A DNA stretch of 64,000 nucleotides from Tubiluchus corallicola (Eukaryota; Priapulida; Priapulimorpha; Priapulimorphida; Tubiluchidae). Positions 22,201-58,200 of this stretch are shown in pieces; positions within the stretch are counted from its first letter, which is position 1; each line of letters begins with the position of its first letter. The stretch covers positions 341,001 to 405,000 of the forward strand of contig JAQGDQ010000154.1 of NCBI GenBank assembly GCA_030141605.1, written 5' to 3'. The translations under genes were made by a program, and so were the position numbers. The notes below the pieces were generated by a model. That model was given only the letters and a program-made list of their open reading frames with translations, did not search any database and was not told the DNA's origin.

Positions 22201-25200
22201 AGTGGTTTACTCAACGCTGCAAGCATATGAACGCTTTTACACTATTGATTTTTGCTCCTGGAATGCAATTGAATGCTTTTACATTGTTTCTTATGGCAAA
22301 CAACGTTTTATTTAGCGATGTTTCGCTTAACGACATGTTTTGCTGGAACGCATTAGCGTCGTTAAGCGAGGACTCACTGTAAATGATTGACAACTTGACT
22401 ACTCATAGTGACACATGCGGGCTTCTTTGAATACTGATGTTTTTAACTAAAATAATTCACTTTCTTCTACTGAAAATTAAAACTTTTATTACCTTACTCA
22501 TTCCATTTCAGGTAAAACAGTTGACTTTATGCTATACTTTTTAATTCAATAACAGAGAATTGTTAAAATCCTTGGTGGAAATAAACAAACGTTAGAATAC
22601 ACAACTCTCAGAAATACATTTATCAATGAGACTATTCCAGCAAGGCAATAAAACTAATGTAACAATAGATTTGTATACCTGTACGATTATCAGAAAAAGG
22701 TGAACATTGACAAACGACTTTTCAGACTTTTCCGATTCAAATTTGGCTTCCTTAATTATGCAGCCAATGGTTAGCAGCATCAATGATAACCACTGTTTCC
22801 GATTTAGTTGCTTTTTGAAAAGAATCTGCAAGAAAAATGAAGTCTGTAGCTTACAAGCTTTGGCTTCTGCGTCCTCTGCATCACAAGTAATGATATTGCT
22901 GTATTTTTTTATCACTGACCATGTGTATTGCTTGAGATGGGTGGAATAAGCCACTATAAACTATATTCAGGGATTCAAGTCTAATCGCAAACAAAGCAAA
23001 AACATCATCAATGTTACAAGCAGCGCAATTTATTTGGAATGTTTTGATCAGTTTACCAACCATCTTCAGTCATTCTGAGCTTAACCCACTCCAAGAGTAC
23101 GTGAATGCATTTGTGCTTAGTTGTGCACTCTCAAACCACAAAAAGATTTATGTGGGCACACATTCATTAAAAGAAAAACTCTGTAAAAGAGGAAAGTCGA
23201 GTTTTTAAAAATTCAAGATGGCCACCATGACCATTTTTATGACGACTCCTTTAGTACATAATACAGAAAATATTTATACTGCATAAACAACAAAATGCAA
23301 TTTATGCTGCTATCAGTAAGAAAGAAATATGGTTATTTGTAGTATTAACAAAATGGCCTCCAAACAAGATGGCAGTGAAACTGCTTAAGAAATATGATTA
23401 TTCGTAGCATCAACAAAATGGAATCTAAACAAGATGGCTGCAAAACTACTTACTAACTTACGTTATGTTCTATCGTTTGTTTAAACATATCAATTTTAAT
23501 GTGTACATACAACTGAAAGGTTAGCTCTTTCAGAACTCACTCATCCATTCATTTAAAGAAATTGCTGAAAATTAATTCACTAGTTTCACTTGTCCAACAA
23601 ATTTACAAATCACAAATAGGTACCTACCTGAAAGACAATACCCGTGACAACAACACGAAACTGCAGTAAGAGGAAGTATGTCGTTGGATCATAAGCTGCC
23701 AAGTTGGTGAACTGCAAATTGTTATACACACAGTAGAGAGAAGCTGGTACAAAATACAGCAGGAATACTAAAAAATAAATAAATCATTATAAAATATAAA
23801 AAAGTAAATGTAAAGTACGAAGGAACGAAACAGAATTGTGTGTTTATTTCACAATTATCTGACAAATGTGTAAATTAAGATACTAAATAACTAACTAATT
23901 ATTGTAAAATGCATTAAAGAAACAATAATTATGACATTTCCAAAAATTCTTTCTAACGACACGCTGAGACTAGCAAGTTTTCTATTGCGAGTTTTCTATC
24001 GTGAGTTTTTTCTCGGACAGCAAACTCACTGTGAAGTATTTTGCAAATTACAGTCAGCTAGAAACTGCAAACTCCCCGACAGTTGCTGCAAGTTACTGTC
24101 TAGTGTGAACACCTCGATGAGCTTCCAGTGAATAGAGAAGGAGCGGGAGCTTATGCTAACTGTTAGAGAGTAACTCGCAGCAAGTTTCTAGTCTGAACAG
24201 GCTTGCAAATTACTTAGTAAGTAGAACGCAATTGCAATACTTAATTAAAAAAACTGTATTACTCGGTGTAAGAATATTTGAAAATAACCCATATGCTACT
24301 CCCAGTACCTACGCCTGGGGCCAGTTAAGGATTCACTTAACCAGCTAACCGGTTAATGTTTTTATCAGTTGACCGATTAATGAGATCTAGGCAACATCAG
24401 GGGTCCTCTGCAATTTGCTAACTAGATCATTGGATCATACTAGAACAAGAAATTTACAAACAAACAATTCAAGTGAAAGTTTAGAGGAATGTGTTTAAGA
24501 GTGAAACTTTTATACATAGAAAATCTGCATAAAAAGTGAAAAATCTCTGTTTATAAGGATGCTGTGTATTGTTGAACTAAGCATAAAACTTTCGTACACA
24601 GAAACGCGGTGTATAATCCTTGTCACCAAAAGCGAGAATAATACTGTCTGCATAAGATGTGTGTATGTGTGTGTGTGTGTATATCATATAAGCAAAGCAA
24701 GCTGCTTTAAAACCATTTTTAAAATTAAATTACTGCAAACTTAATGTTTGAACCTTGAAGTGATCAAATAAAATATCAAGTCTTACAATACTACTACTGT
24801 ACTAATTTTTGCTACTTTTTACTTTTTAGTTCACTTGTTAGCATACACTGATTAACAAAAATAAAGTACTTAAATGCTTTGTTGTACATTTAACAGCAAT
24901 ATGCCAGACGCGCAAAAAACAGTAAAAACTTTGTAATACAACTATATGAAGTTTAAGTCAATCCATCTTTGCAGCTATTTTTGCGACATGTATGCAGTAC
25001 TTTGGCAAATTTTGGTGCTTAACAGTCAGATTTTGGCTGTATGAAACTGCATTATCAGATTTCATTACCTTTTGTATGCTTTGACACGTCCGCAAAAAAC
25101 TGTTGTAAGGCATGGCTGTAAAAAACAAAAACTTGCATTACAAAAAGAACAACAGTTTCGCAACTGTTAATGTTCTAATAAATAGGCTTATTCAGTTACG

Positions 25201-28200
25201 CATTTCACTGCCCACATAAATGTTTTGCACATGAAAAATGTTATTCTTAACTTGAGCAGTAAGAATCTTAGCTGAGAGTAGCATCTTGTAACATACATTA
25301 TAAACAACAATCTATAACAGATAGTTTGGATCCATTCTGGTGGAATACACAGCTGTGGTCTGATTTTTATTGCATCTGCAACAACAACGTCAATGAAAAC
25401 GACATGTGACAGGATTGAGCAAATGGGCCCTATTCTTGAAATGGATCCAATAATCTACTACAAACAAACAACTACATTATTCATTGACAAAGATACAGGA
25501 GCAATACGTACAAACTCTCAAGAGAACACATCTTGATCTCATAAAACAGGAATAATCCATTACATTGATCCCACAACCATGGAACAATAAATTGGATTTA
25601 AGGCATTGCTTAAGCATAACACATTACTCAATGTAAACACCAGTATTTACTGCGATTCATAACAGTGAATTTATAGCATTTTCGTATCATACATTGTGTT
25701 CACAAGTACTGTAAACATACAGTGGCTGCACATAAATTACTTACTCTTTCAAATATAGTAGCGCAGATGCAACAAGTTTTAAAAATTCGGTCAAGAGGAC
25801 GACTGTGACAGTGTTATAGTTGTAAGAGTTGTTGTCATTCTTGGTTGCCGTCACTAAGATACCTGCAAAAGATGAGTTTTGTGATTTTTCTAAAATGCAT
25901 TACAAACTTTGAGCCAACAGGTATGCAAATCAGTACATTTTTGTCTGTTTCTTTAACTTTTGTTCAGTATTAAGGCAGAAACAGTTTGACAAAAGCGATG
26001 CTGTTGACACACACACACTAGAACTGTGTCATTGAGATCAAAAGGTCAAAGGTCAAGGTCAGAAGTGGATAGCAAAATTTACACTATCTACACAAATCTA
26101 GAAAATGTTTAATTTAACTGGAACTAAGTTTCTTGGAGGCATACGACACGCTATGCACAGCAGTTATGTTTAGGACAAGAAAAGGTGAAAGGTCAAGGTC
26201 AGAACATGACTTGGTAGGTTGTGCAAGATGATTGAAGTATGACAGAAACTGGCAAAGGGGTTTTCCTCATAAATACTAGAACTGCAATGTTTCTCACATG
26301 AACACCCAAAAGGTCACACACACTAACTTACAGACTGGCACATACCAATTGGCAATTAAATATAGAAAAACTTGATAAAAACAAGAAATTTGAAGTTAAA
26401 ATTGTAATCAATGATGATGCTAACAGCTTATATTAAGCTAAAAAATGATAATGAAACTTACTAAAATACTTTTCTAAATTGATAACCATAAATGAAACAT
26501 AAAGAAGAATGTCAGCAACTTTGTTTTTTTATAGATTTTATTATAGAACTTTGATTTATAAGACTGTTATTATATAAGCCTTATTATGTAACTTTGATTA
26601 CCACAGATTATACAGTTACATAATTAGCTACATATTTAGGATTTTATAAATAGTTAATAGTGTGCAGATTGCATTAAGCTGCTATTTTTGTAAAATTTTA
26701 CTTTTGTCTTTACAGGATTGGAGATCTGTCTAGTAAGAACAGATGCTGGAAACTTGTTAACTGTGTCCAAGTGATTCCATTAACGTCCGTTATGACAATG
26801 AATCAGACATTATCAAGCAACGTATCAGATACCGAAGAATTCATTATTGACCAAATGCCACAGAGTGTTTTACTTAAAATTTTGATAGGCGGTTTAGGAA
26901 TCATCTCAGCTGCTGCTAACTTTCTGACAATCATTATCGTGTTGAAGTCTTCAAAGTTACAAGAGCCAATGCATAAATTTTTAGTAAATTTAGCTTTGGC
27001 TGACCTGATGAGAAGCTTTCTACTATTCTTTGCCGGAGTAGCAAGTCGGGATGCCCTGCCTCTAGTAGTTTGTGGATTTAGCCTGTTTTTAATAATAACG
27101 TTACAGACGGAATCGGTTCTAATGATGATTTTCGTAACTGTTGATCAATACATCAGCATAATAAAACCTTTGCATTATCACCAAATTATAACTGATAAAC
27201 GAGCGCACATCGTTATTATAATTTCTTGGATAGCTTCACTCTGCATTGCTCAAACTGGAGCATTACAGTGGGATTTGAAGAAGGAGAACGACTGTAGCTT
27301 CTACATAACTGTTAAAGTGGGAATACAGTACTTTGGAATTGCATTGGTGAACTGTATGATTGCACTTGTTACTGTAGTGTATACACACATAATAATCATA
27401 GTTCATAAGCAAAGCAAACATACTGTACCAGAAAGTTCAGCCATGAACGTGCAACTCAAGCGACATCTCAAAACTGTTAAACTGATTTTTCTCCTTACCG
27501 TTTGCTTCGTAATTTCACTGGTGCCATTTCAGGTTAACATTTTCCTAATTGCTAATGGAATTCGAGATGCCAATAACTCATATGACAGTGAGTCCATAGC
27601 GATTTTGTTTATATTGATGAATTCTTTGACAAATCCTCTTATCTATTCACTGAAGAACAAAGATTTTAGAAAAACGCTGAAGAAAACAGTGAGCAAGATG
27701 TGGGATAAAAATGCTGTACGCGAATTTAGTACCAGTTAACGATGAACACAGATCAATATTAAACCATGCAGGAAATACATAGATGTAGTACTCCTCGGCA
27801 AGTTTGTACGAACGGCAAAATGTACTAGTCTCCAAGGGTTATAATGTCCTCAAAGACAATAAATCCCAAATTACAGTGAACTTGTTAGACACTTTATTTG
27901 TAAAGTGTGATGGCATTTGAACAAGTTGTTTCCATCACATTTGATGCTGTTTTATCAGAGTGTTCGCTGTACAAATCAACTTGAAGTATTTTTCTTGCCT
28001 AACTCATTATAATGACAATAATGTAATGTACCCTTAGAACCAATAATAAACTTTAACTCGAAAAAGTAGCTACGCCAATTTGGTTCTAGTAGTTTTCTTG
28101 CTGACAAGATAAACTGCCTGTGAGTAACAATTACTGCAGTCTGCAGAATTAATTACTGGTATTATAATATGAAACAAAAATGGTGCAAAAGTGCATTGGT

Positions 28201-29547
28201 TTGCCAAAATTAATCATCCTATCAAGGTGCATTATAGTGCTAAGCAGCAGTACATAATTATAGATACGAAACATGGTTAGCGGGTAAATTAATGGTTCAA
28301 TGCCTGACAGTGCAGAGGAAAGTGGTTGATGAAAGGTAAGAGCTGTCTTCCTTAAAAAGGTTATAATATTAAAAACTATTACCTCTAGAGATCAAACATT
28401 ACTCATCGTAATGATGTCAATTACTCTAACTAATGTTAATTTATTAAATTTAAAATTAAAATTTAATTATTTATTATTATTTGTGAGTTTGGTATGAGCA
28501 CGTGATTGCTATGGACTTTGCAAGAGCACATTAAATTTGTGTTTAAATCCAGTAAATGACTCTTTCAGATGAAGATCTGGGCTTGGAAAAGGAAAACCCC
28601 AAACGTAATGACTACTTTCATGAGCTTCTATTGGAGTTTGAAAATACGAGTTTTTTACAATAAAATTACTAGTTTCTAGCCAGAAAAGTGGGTAGGGGGT
28701 TTTAGAATTGAATTTCTAGTATAGTTTAAACATTTTCTTGTTAATTTGATGCTAGAATATAAAAGTCCAATATATGTAGCATTTATTTTTATAAAAAACA
28801 AGAACTTACATTTGAATAAATTTTTGGTGCATTCTACCTTGAAGCATCATAATGTAGTTTTAACTATGCCAACTTATGGACAGTTTCAGTTTGCAAGGAC
28901 ACATTTTAATATATTATTACATCAAAAAGGAAAACTGACACTTCAGTTAAGGTCAACATGCTTTAAAAGAGCTGGGTTTCTGTTGCTGCAGTACTTCACC
29001 TAGCCCATGTACCGCAGGCTCTACTTGTCCTAATAGACTACTTCGGTCCCGACACCAAGGTAGTTTCAGGGCGTTTCAAGAGAAAAAGGAGTATTTGTAG
29101 TTGTACAGGTGTTTGACAATTGCCAACTGCAAGAAAACTCATCCTAAAAGTAATGAACACTATTAAAATCTGTCTATTAACACGAGGGGAATGGCCACCT
29201 ACACTGCAAGCTATTGTCGTTGCTGCCACATCATGATACCACCAGTAATTTTTTGGTATACCAACATTTTGGTATGGGTTCAAGTAATCAAACATCAAAG
29301 CAACGAACATCAGTAGGAAAATTGTCTTGTTTTAGAAGTAAGTGTCTAACTTGACTAATTAATCTCGAAGGCCTGTAAAGAGCAAGTCCTGTATCAACAG
29401 TATCTAGCTAATTATGCAGGCATAAGATTTAACTTTTTGTTAAGGCTCACCTTGATTAATGAATAAAACAATGTACAAGATAAAAATAATAAAGCTAAAT
29501 AACGTTGGAAACATTTCTTGTGAAATATAACTTAGGAACAGCGGCAT
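18764..29547 (-). CDS. SLC35A-family nucleotide-sugar transporter, senju-like, complete, 338 aa
   Basis: Golgi-type nucleotide-sugar transporter (SLC35A family), exchanging a cytosolic UDP- or CMP-sugar for luminal nucleotide monophosphate. Six exons in transcript order: 29547-29451, 25862-25745, 25115-25069, 23767-23628, 22825-22679, 19231-18764; total 1017 nt = 338 codons plus TGA, the usual family length. Signatures: FINQGILVTATK, YNTVTVVLLTEFLKL, PASLYCVYNNLQF, DPTTYFLLLQFRVV, KQWLSLMLLTIGC, CFAGVYNEYLLKD, LNSILKTFASALEL. About ten hydrophobic segments are expected. Wording is closest to insect senju and the SLC35A group; substrate cannot be read from sequence. The start is the ATG at 29547, 25 residues before INQG. 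The gene shares its promoter with TECPR2; intron 1 hosts a GPCR on the other strand and intron 5 holds two minisatellites and a MITE. Confidence 0.93.
19765..20398. repeat. 46-bp minisatellite, about 14 copies
   Basis: The unit begins AGATGTGACTGCAGTACTCA and ends with CATTTCACGCCAGCC. It starts at 19765 and 19811 with a regular 46-bp step, and copies differ at several sites. It lies in intron 5 of the SLC35A-like gene (19232-22678). Confidence 0.96.
21308..21493. repeat. 21-bp degenerate tandem repeat
   Basis: About nine imperfect units of GAAGTCACTTTTTACATTTT type. Because 21 bp is seven codons, the minus strand stays open as a heptad-like series (AKSDF, VKSDF, LKSDF). There is no splice or start context, so it is treated as a repeat in SLC35A intron 5. 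Confidence 0.85.
21882..22379. mobile_element. Tigger/pogo-like MITE, 498 bp
   Basis: Ends are CAGTGAGTCTCACTTAACGA and, read in reverse on the right, CAGTGAGTCCTCGCTTAACG. TA flanks both (21880-21881 and 22380-22381). TTAACGAC motifs recur inside. No transposase frame. In SLC35A intron 5. Confidence 0.92.
22679..22825 (-). CDS. SLC35A-like exon 5, residues 135-183
   Basis: Acceptor TTTCTTGCAG, donor GTATAC, exactly 49 codons. Encodes ILFKKQLNRKQWLSLMLLTI and ends LFLIIVQ; phase 0 at both ends. Confidence 0.95.
23628..23767 (-). CDS. SLC35A-like exon 4, residues 88-134
   Basis: Acceptor TTTTTTAG, donor GTAGGT. Encodes FLLYFVPASLYCVYNNLQF and DPTTYFLLLQFRVVVTGIVF, the family's most conserved core. 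The intron before it (23768-25068) shows a short TG run near 24660 only. Confidence 0.96.
25069..25115 (-). CDS. SLC35A-like exon 3, residues 72-88, 47 nt
   Basis: Small exon with acceptor TTTTTTACAG and donor GTAATG. Encodes HALQQFFADVSKHTK, a cytosolic loop. It is required to bring exon 2 (2 nt over) into phase with exon 4 (2 nt lead). Confidence 0.9.
25745..25862 (-). CDS. SLC35A-like exon 2, residues 33-72
   Basis: Acceptor CATCTTTTGCAG, donor GTAAGT. Encodes ILVTATKNDNNSYNYNTVTV then VLLTEFLKLVASALLYLK. The phase joins exon 1 through the split glycine of INQG. Confidence 0.96.
26043..26061. promoter_or_regulatory. Triple nuclear-receptor half-site module 1 (DR1 + DR0)
   Basis: Three AGGTCA half-sites at 26043, 26050 and 26056: a perfect DR1 followed directly by a third copy. 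DR1 is the RXR/HNF4/COUP-TF type of response element. It lies about 730 bp upstream of the GPCR start. Function is inferred only. Confidence 0.45.
26183..26201. promoter_or_regulatory. Nuclear-receptor half-site module 2
   Basis: Repeats the layout of module 1, 140 bp on: AGGTGA at 26183, AGGTCA at 26190 and 26196. Flanking bases (GAAAAGGT, GGTCAGAA) are also alike, so the two may be an old duplication. Confidence 0.45.
26792..27739 (+). CDS. Class A (rhodopsin-like) GPCR, single coding exon, 315 aa
   Basis: Seven-helix receptor. Numbered from the ATG at 26792: N43 (1.50), LALADL with D71 (2.50), C94, DQY 118-120 in place of DRY, W146 (4.50), C168 in a short second extracellular loop, Y197 (5.58), SLVPF with P245 (6.50) where W6.48 is replaced by L, and NPLIY 281-285. 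No proline at 5.50. The short loop, missing P5.50 and the LHYHQIIT loop recall the melanocortin/adenosine (MECA) group; the ligand cannot be told. Two N-glycosylation sequons (NQT, NVS) precede TM1. An acceptor TTGTCTTTACAG ends at 26715, so a 5' UTR exon probably exists upstream. Nested in SLC35A intron 1 on the opposite strand. A second ATG at 26798 is also possible. Confidence 0.93.
   Translation: MTMNQTLSSNVSDTEEFIIDQMPQSVLLKILIGGLGIISAAANFLTIIIVLKSSKLQEPMHKFLVNLALADLMRSFLLFFAGVASRDALPLVVCGFSLFLIITLQTESVLMMIFVTVDQYISIIKPLHYHQIITDKRAHIVIIISWIASLCIAQTGALQWDLKKENDCSFYITVKVGIQYFGIALVNCMIALVTVVYTHIIIIVHKQSKHTVPESSAMNVQLKRHLKTVKLIFLLTVCFVISLVPFQVNIFLIANGIRDANNSYDSESIAILFILMNSLTNPLIYSLKNKDFRKTLKKTVSKMWDKNAVREFSTS
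27858..27863 (+). terminator. Polyadenylation signal of the GPCR gene
   Basis: AATAAA 119 nt after the stop; a second AATAAA at 28045-28050 could serve as a distal site. Confidence 0.6.
28517..28910. repeat. Dispersed repeat family A, copy 2
   Basis: Aligns with 13787-14180 on the same strand, at roughly three bases in four by eye, with small indels. It lies between the GPCR and exon 1 of the SLC35A-like gene. Confidence 0.85.
29451..29547 (-). CDS. SLC35A-like exon 1, residues 1-33
   Basis: ATG at 29547-29545, donor GTGAGC. Encodes a short N-terminus, EMFPTLFSF and a first membrane segment ending VLFINQ plus a split glycine. The start lies 230 bp from the TECPR2 start on the other strand. 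Confidence 0.92.
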
Positions 29548-29777
29548 GATATTGCTTTAAAAAAACACTAAAAATTTATCATTGCTAGTCAGAAACATTC
29601 CGCATCGTTGCCACGTGAAGCGTTTTACCACGTGACTTATTTATTTACAATTCGGTGCTGTCCTCTTGTTGCGGTCTGCAGTACCAAAACACGTAAGAAA
29701 ACGCTGTTAATGTACAGTTTTTTATTAGTGCGGGTAAAATGACACAACGTTAATATTACTAACATTACATATCTGTG
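29548..29777. promoter_or_regulatory. Head-to-head promoter of TECPR2 and the SLC35A-like gene, with E-boxes
   Basis: Only 230 bp separate the two start codons, so both 5' UTRs and the promoter must lie here unless an upstream exon exists. There are two CACGTG palindromes, at 29612-29617 and 29629-29634. The second reads GTCACGTGGT on the minus strand, a close match to the CLEAR consensus GTCACGTGAC bound by TFEB/MITF-type factors. No TATA box is placed convincingly. Promoter function follows from layout; factor identity is inference. Confidence 0.8.
29629..29636. promoter_or_regulatory. CLEAR-like E-box CACGTGAC
   Basis: CACGTGAC on plus, GTCACGTG on minus, 12 bp beyond another CACGTG. TFEB-family CLEAR boxes control lysosome and autophagy genes; TECPR2 is an autophagy gene. 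Confidence 0.55.
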
Positions 29778-55484
<25,707 letters not shown>

Positions 55485-57845
55485 CTAAATGAATGTGTGC
55501 CCCTCTTGCACAAGTTGGTCATGGAAAAAATTGTCAGTGGAAAGCGTTCAACAGTCTTTTCGAAATCAATGCAAACTACTGTTTATTGGATGTATTGAAC
55601 ATTGCTGATTTATTGTAATATTGAACGTTTACTGTCAGTTTTAATTTATAATGCTAGTCAGGAAAGTGTGTGTTGAAATGTGTAGTGTATGCTGTAAAAT
55701 TTAATCAGAAATTGACTGGCATCATGTTGGTGAACAACGGGAGCTTTAAATTTCAATTAGCTATTTGTGCATCATTTATCATGTTGCAAAACACTGCTGA
55801 ATTACTTATTAAGTAGATCCTAGATTTTTTCCTTGCTTTAACCTAACAGGAGAACTGTGTTAATAGTTACTTGCTAAATGCCTATACAGATGTAACTAAT
55901 GAACAATACGTGTTTATTTGTGATAGTTAGATACCTTGTATCAATTTCTGATCAGGTCTGTTTATCAGGGACTAAGCTAGATTGGTGACTCTGCAAAAAT
56001 CTTCTTTTTTAGCACTTTGCTGTGCTTTGATACCTCAATACCAGAGGTATTGCATTTTGGTTCTGTTACGGAACACATTCCAAACACCAGGAGCGACTGC
56101 TTTAATGTAGTATTGCTTATAAGATACATTACTTCCTGCTAGGCCTGATTCTTTATAATGCATATAAGTTATGACATATCTTCTGTTACAACGTCAGAAA
56201 TTGTACTGTTTATTATCACTGAATACGAATTTATTTACATCGCTAGCCAAAGCAGTTTTATTTTATTTTTATTGCTTTATTGTTAATTTATTTATAAAAA
56301 CAGAGTTGAAATGTAGAATACAAGACTTGTTACTATGTAAGTATCTTATTCCCGGGGTATAATGCATTTGTTGCGATTTTTTGTGTATGTGTGGTTGTAT
56401 ACATGTAAGATTGTTGTCAGATTTTAGTTCCAGTTGTAAAAACTTTCGTGCTTTTGTTAGTTTTTATTGAGTTTGAATTGGCGCATAAGATCGGGAGGAA
56501 AAGCTTATAATGTATATAACATTTTTACATAGTTTAGTGTAAGCGTATGCGCTGTTGTGTTAAACTTCTTAAAACTTGCACATCATAGATTGGGAAAGTT
56601 ATCAAATTCAATTTTATGTGCCACTTTTGTCGACATTGATTTGTTTATAACTATATGCAAGATTTATTGTTAGATGTTTTTTACACCATTAAGCTGTACT
56701 GTATATTATTATATGTTGCAATAATAATCATTGTGATTAATGATTGTTACGTAATATGAAGTTGTTCTTTTTTATACAGTTTGTTGCTGCGTAGTTAATG
56801 ATCTAGCATTCATTGGTAGGGTTTTCTTTAAGGATAACTGGACTCTGTCTTAAACTGTAGCTTAAAGCTGTAAAATCTTGAAAAGGAACGTATTATTTTT
56901 TCAATAATGGCTTATGTGAAAGAATTATTACCATAGAGTGGTAATTTAGCATTGGCGAGGTCAGTTCTTCGTTGTTACATGCATTTCTCCATTCACCAGT
57001 TCGATGGTCACTAGCGAAAACACTTTGCACAAAAACAGGTGCTGTACCTGTCAATTCAGGTGGTCAGTTGTGATGTAGTGCACACATTCGAACGCTCATG
57101 CGCGAACAGAGAGGTAAACTTGAAATTTGAATTTAAAAATAACATTTGCAGAGTTTTTGTATGTCGCGCTGAATGTTGTACGCTGAACTTCTTCAGTTTT
57201 CCTTTTTACAAACACATGCAATACGCTCATGGAATGTTTGCACTGTTGAAAATTATGTTCAGTTGTGATGCCATCACTAGTTGTGCTCACCGATCATTAA
57301 TTAACTTTTGAATCTACTATTTAATTATCAGAGACGTTTATAGGTGTTAAAATGCTTACTTTTACAGTACTTCGGAATGGGGTAGAATATGAAAAGTCAT
57401 TTTGTTTTCCTTTATGTAGGGTGTGTTGGGCAGCTTTAAAACCTAACTCATTATCAACTATTATAGCCCTCTAACATGTACCTTGAACTGATAGAGATTC
57501 ATCGTTAGGAGCGGATCTATGGCTGGAGCAGTATGATAGTATTCCTGGTCTTACCTTATCATCTTGACAATTATTTACATGTTTTTCTAAGTTTAATTTT
57601 TATTTTGCACACTGCCCAAAAGGTTACAAAACGAATGATATAAAAAAAACTTGTGGTAATTGGGGGATAATTTAAAAACGATATGGAAATACTGCAGTGT
57701 TTTGAGTTTCTCTTGACGTTGGTGATGTTGTTTGTTTATGAAAGATTTGCTCAGCTCATATGTATAATTTCTGTGATTTCTTTTTGGGAAATACAAAAAA
57801 TTTAACATTTTTACACAACAGTACGTTGTGGAAAAACTGCAAGTT
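55485..57845. other. TECPR2 3' UTR and flank
   Basis: AT-rich. No canonical AATAAA was seen on the plus strand before 58934, so the message end cannot be placed. A family B repeat fills 56849-57419. No coding frame is supported. Confidence 0.6.
56849..57419. repeat. Dispersed repeat family B, copy 2
   Basis: Same-strand match to 34085-34580: CTTGAAATTTGAATTT, TACGCTCATGGAATGTTTG, GAATGGGGTAGAATATGAAAA. It contains an insertion of about 75 bp relative to copy 1. Confidence 0.8.
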
Positions 57846-58200
57846 CAACATTCGCAAATAATGCAACTATACTAAGTTGTAAGAAACGTTCACAGAGCTT
57901 AGAGACAGGATTGGCGAACATTCGCAGACACTGCAACTCGGCTAAGTTGTATGAAATGTTCACAGAGCTCAGAAACAGAGATGATGAACATTCGCAGACA
58001 CTGCAACTCAGCTAATTTGTACGAAATGTTCACAGAGTTCAGAAACAGAGATGATGAACATTCGCAGACACTGCAACTCAGCTAATTTGTATGAAATGTT
58101 CACAGAGCTTAGAAACAGACATGATGAACTTTCGCAAATACTGCAACTCTACTAATTTGTATGAAACGTTCACAGAGCTCAGAGTTCACAGAGATGATGA
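57846..58200. repeat. 70-bp minisatellite, five copies
   Basis: ACATTCGC recurs at 57848, 57918, 57988 and 58058, with a diverged copy at 58128. Shared blocks: ACTGCAACTCAGCTAATTTG and AATGTTCACAGAGCTCAGAA. Confidence 0.96.

Noticed and set aside
23930-24250. Inverted CTAGTGTGAACA/CTAGTCTGAACA-like words suggesting an old DNA element
   Set aside because: Matches are short and boundaries cannot be set.
26771-26791. Upstream GTG as GPCR start
   Set aside because: Animal genes rarely start at GTG; ATG at 26792 or 26798 gives a normal N-terminus with sequons.
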